64,000 bases of DNA from contig CACARD010000006.1 of NCBI GenBank assembly GCA_902534735.1, positions 1-64,000 on the forward strand. The letters run 5' to 3'. The first letter of the stretch is position 1. Each line of letters starts with the position of its first letter. A program made the translations under genes and the position numbers. Source of the stretch: an uncultured Pelagibacteraceae bacterium. GTDB taxonomy: Bacteria > Pseudomonadota > Alphaproteobacteria > Pelagibacterales > Pelagibacteraceae. Positions 62,103-64,000 of this stretch are shown in pieces. The notes under the pieces are model-generated. The model saw nothing but the letters and a program-made list of their open reading frames with translations. It ran no database searches and was not told the DNA's origin.

Positions 62103-64000
62103 CTATATTTCCCAAGGATTATTCTTATTGTTGTTGAGATTATATTTACTAATCGCTTTTTCTAGTGTTTGTAATGAGACTTTCTTATCTTCATAAAGTG
62201 TATACAAAGAACTGACGACTATATGTTTGCTATCTACTTCAAAAAAGTCTCTTAAATTTTTTCGTGTATCACTTCTTCCAAAGCCATCTGTTCCCATTGG
62301 TAAAAATTTATTATTTATGTGACTTGAGATTAATTGTGAATACGCTCTTACATAATCTGAAGTAGCAATTACAGGATCCTCATTTGAAATTAGCTGTTGT
62401 AAATAATTTTGTTTTTTATTTGCAGGAGACAGTGTGTTTTGTCTTAGAACAGATTTAGCATCTTTTTCTAATTCTGAATAGCTTGTTATGCTATATAATC
62501 TTGAACCAATTCCATATTCATCTTTAAGTATAGTAGAAGCTTCAATGCATTCCCTAAAAATTGGTCCAGATCCTAATAAATTTATATTAATTTTATCATT
62601 TGAATTATCTTTAAAAAGGTAGCCACCTTTAATTATTCCATCTTTATTTTTTATATCAATTTTTGGATGAGAATATTTTTCATTGTTAACAGTAATATAA
62701 TAAAATTCATCTTTACATTCTGTAATCATTCTTTTCATTCCCTCATCAAAAATAATTGCTAGTTCACTTGCAAAACAAGGATCGTAAGATTTTAAATTAG
62801 GAAATGTTGAAGCAATTATGTGACTTTGTCCATCTTGATGTTGTAATCCCTCTCCAGCTAAAGTAGTTCGTCCAGCTGTAGCACCTATTAAAAATCCTCT
62901 AGGCATTTGATCAGCTGCTGCCCAAATAAGATCTCCAATTCTTTGAAAGCCAAACATTGAATAAAAAATATAAAAAGGCATCATTGGAAAATTATGATTA
63001 CTGTAAGAAGTGGCTGCCGCTAGCCAAGAAGAAATAGCTCCGGCTTCATTAATTCCTTCCTCTAATAATTGTCCTGTTTTTGACTCTTGATATTTCAAAA
63101 TGGAAGTCGCATCTTCAGGTTCATATAACTGACCTTCTGGTGAATATATTCCAATTTGTGAAAATAAATTAGCCATTCCAAAAGTTCTAGCTTCATCAGC
63201 AACTATTGGAACGACTCTTTTTCCAAAGTCTTTATCTCTCATTATGTTTCCTAAAGACCTTACCAGTCCAGTCGTTGTTGAATATTCTCTGTCACTTTCT
63301 TCGAATAAAAAGTTTGAATGTTTTTCAATTTTTGGAGTAACTAATTTAACTTCTTTAAAGCTTCTTTTAGGTAAAGATCCTCCTAAAGCTTCCCTTCTTT
63401 TTTTTAAATATTTTATTTCCTCAGAATTTTCATCTGGTTTATAAAACTCCATATTTTCTAGTTTATTATCTGGAATATCTAATTGAAACCGATCTCTAAA
63501 CTCTTTTAATGCATCAAAATTTAATTCTTTTTGCTGGTGGTTAGTCATTTTTGACTCGCCAGCTTTACCCATTCCATACCCTTTTTTTGTTTTAGCTAAA
63601 ATAACTGTAGGTTTGCCCTTAGTTTTAACAGCAGCATTAAAGGCAGCATAAAGTTTTTTAAAATCATGACCTCCTCTTTTGAGTTTATCAATTTCATCTT
63701 TACTGAGTGAAGAAACCAATTTTAAAACTTCTGGATCCTCTGCAAAAAAGTTTTTAAGGTTATACTCTCCATCTCTTGCGCCTAATGTTTGGTATTTTCC
63801 ATCTACGGTTTTAGCAAAACGCTTTAACAATAAATGATCTTTATCTTGTTGAAAAATTTTATCCCATTCAGATCCCCATAAAACTTTAATTACATTCCAT
63901 CCATTAGCTTTAAAGATTGTCTCTAGTTCCTGAATTATTTGTCCATTACCTCTCACGGGTCCATCTAATCTTTGAAGATTACAATTTATAATAAAAGTTA
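62103..64000 (-). CDS. aceE: Pyruvate dehydrogenase E1 component AceE, N-terminus cut by window edge
   Basis: The frame is open to the window edge with no start inside the window; the last visible residues read FIINCNLQRLDGPVRGNG, a conserved internal AceE segment, so the N-terminal ThDP part lies beyond 64000. The visible 632 codons hold GARDGEYNLKNFF, AKTKKGYGMG, VVPIVADEARTFGM, EGINEAGAISSW and LAGEGLQHQDGQSH, all typical of homodimeric E1 (AceE). It decarboxylates pyruvate for the PDH complex. An internal GTG at 63956 is not the true start. Gene order continues into the deacetylase gene after 16 bases. Confidence 0.95.
   Translation of the reverse strand, partial: TFIINCNLQRLDGPVRGNGQIIQELETIFKANGWNVIKVLWGSEWDKIFQQDKDHLLLKRFAKTVDGKYQTLGARDGEYNLKNFFAEDPEVLKLVSSLSKDEIDKLKRGGHDFKKLYAAFNAAVKTKGKPTVILAKTKKGYGMGKAGESKMTNHQQKELNFDALKEFRDRFQLDIPDNKLENMEFYKPDENSEEIKYLKKRREALGGSLPKRSFKEVKLVTPKIEKHSNFLFEESDREYSTTTGLVRSLGNIMRDKDFGKRVVPIVADEARTFGMANLFSQIGIYSPEGQLYEPEDATSILKYQESKTGQLLEEGINEAGAISSWLAAATSYSNHNFPMMPFYIFYSMFGFQRIGDLIWAAADQMPRGFLIGATAGRTTLAGEGLQHQDGQSHIIASTFPNLKSYDPCFASELAIIFDEGMKRMITECKDEFYYITVNNEKYSHPKIDIKNKDGIIKGGYLFKDNSNDKININLLGSGPIFRECIEASTILKDEYGIGSRLYSITSYSELEKDAKSVLRQNTLSPANKKQNYLQQLISNEDPVIATSDYVRAYSQLISSHINNKFLPMGTDGFGRSDTRKNLRDFFEVDSKHIVVSSLYTLYEDKKVSLQTLEKAISKYNLNNNKNNPWEI

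Noticed and set aside
63240..63450. Plus-strand open frame inside aceE
   Set aside because: Antisense to conserved AceE sequence with no supporting signals.
63956..63956. GTG as start of AceE
   Set aside because: The conserved INCNLQRLDGPVRGNG segment continues upstream of it to the window edge, so the gene is only truncated by the window.
1..64000. CRISPR arrays, transposases, integrases, tRNA or rRNA genes
   Set aside because: I looked for regular spaced repeats, transposase-type proteins and cloverleaf or rRNA-like GC-rich stretches on both strands and saw none.

Overview
The window is very AT-rich (roughly 30% GC by eye), densely packed, with most genes overlapping or separated by a few bases, no insertion sequences, no tRNA or rRNA, and no gap above 300 bases without a gene. 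Gene content (several ABC solute-binding systems, DmdA/GcvT-type demethylases, betaine and ectoine genes, homocysteine methyltransferases, EamA exporters, GFA proteins) fits a streamlined marine alphaproteobacterium of the SAR11/Pelagibacterales type. That taxonomic call is inference from composition and gene families, not from a marker gene.

Layout. 1-1711: 3'-truncated FadB/FadJ-like bifunctional enzyme. 1769-7221 (-): oligopeptide/Dpp-type ABC transporter (binding protein, hairpin, two permeases, fused double ATPase). 7363-14803 (+): seven-gene operon divergent from that transporter: GcvT-like protein, S51 peptidase, FMN 2-hydroxyacid oxidase, ThDP enzyme, transthyretin-like protein, DmdA-like demethylase, thiolase. 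I cannot match it to a described pathway and consider it the best candidate for an undescribed catabolic system. 14804-21262 (-): EutA, EutD (ectoine hydrolase type) and a Pot-type ABC transporter. 21379-25747 (+): aldehyde dehydrogenase, VOC protein, homocysteine methyltransferase, MsrA, serine hydrolase. 25749-30250 (-): second homocysteine methyltransferase, EamA transporter, amidase, Fe-alcohol dehydrogenase. 30289-35550: EamA transporter and a ProV/ProW/ProX betaine transporter.

35606-43302: gamma-butyrobetaine hydroxylase, carnitine dehydrogenase, beta-keto acid cleavage enzyme, betainyl-CoA thioesterase, a CitE-like protein, a GMC (choline-dehydrogenase-like) oxidoreductase, SDR and two GFA proteins. 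Together these give a route gamma-butyrobetaine -> carnitine -> dehydrocarnitine -> betainyl-CoA -> glycine betaine, next to the betaine importer and within reach of two methyltransferases that could use betaine. 43361-45611: EamA transporter and a Liv-type binding protein. 45647-57780 (-): a 12-kb co-directional run with two Liv (branched-chain/amide) ABC systems, a P5C-reductase-like protein, the glutarate hydroxylase GlaH/CsiD, a pentapeptide-repeat protein and AzlC/AzlD, with two very small proteins (22 and 60 aa) coupled to permease genes. 57868-58899: LysE exporter with a structured leader, and a TIGR03643-type protein. 58932-64000: glutaredoxin, a secreted protein beside a passenger-less inverse-autotransporter-like barrel, MsrB, histone-deacetylase-family protein, and AceE truncated by the window end.

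Across the window, all five ABC binding-protein genes are followed immediately by a strong GC-rich hairpin, and I found no comparable hairpin after other genes. This suggests a shared way of raising binding-protein mRNA over permease mRNA.
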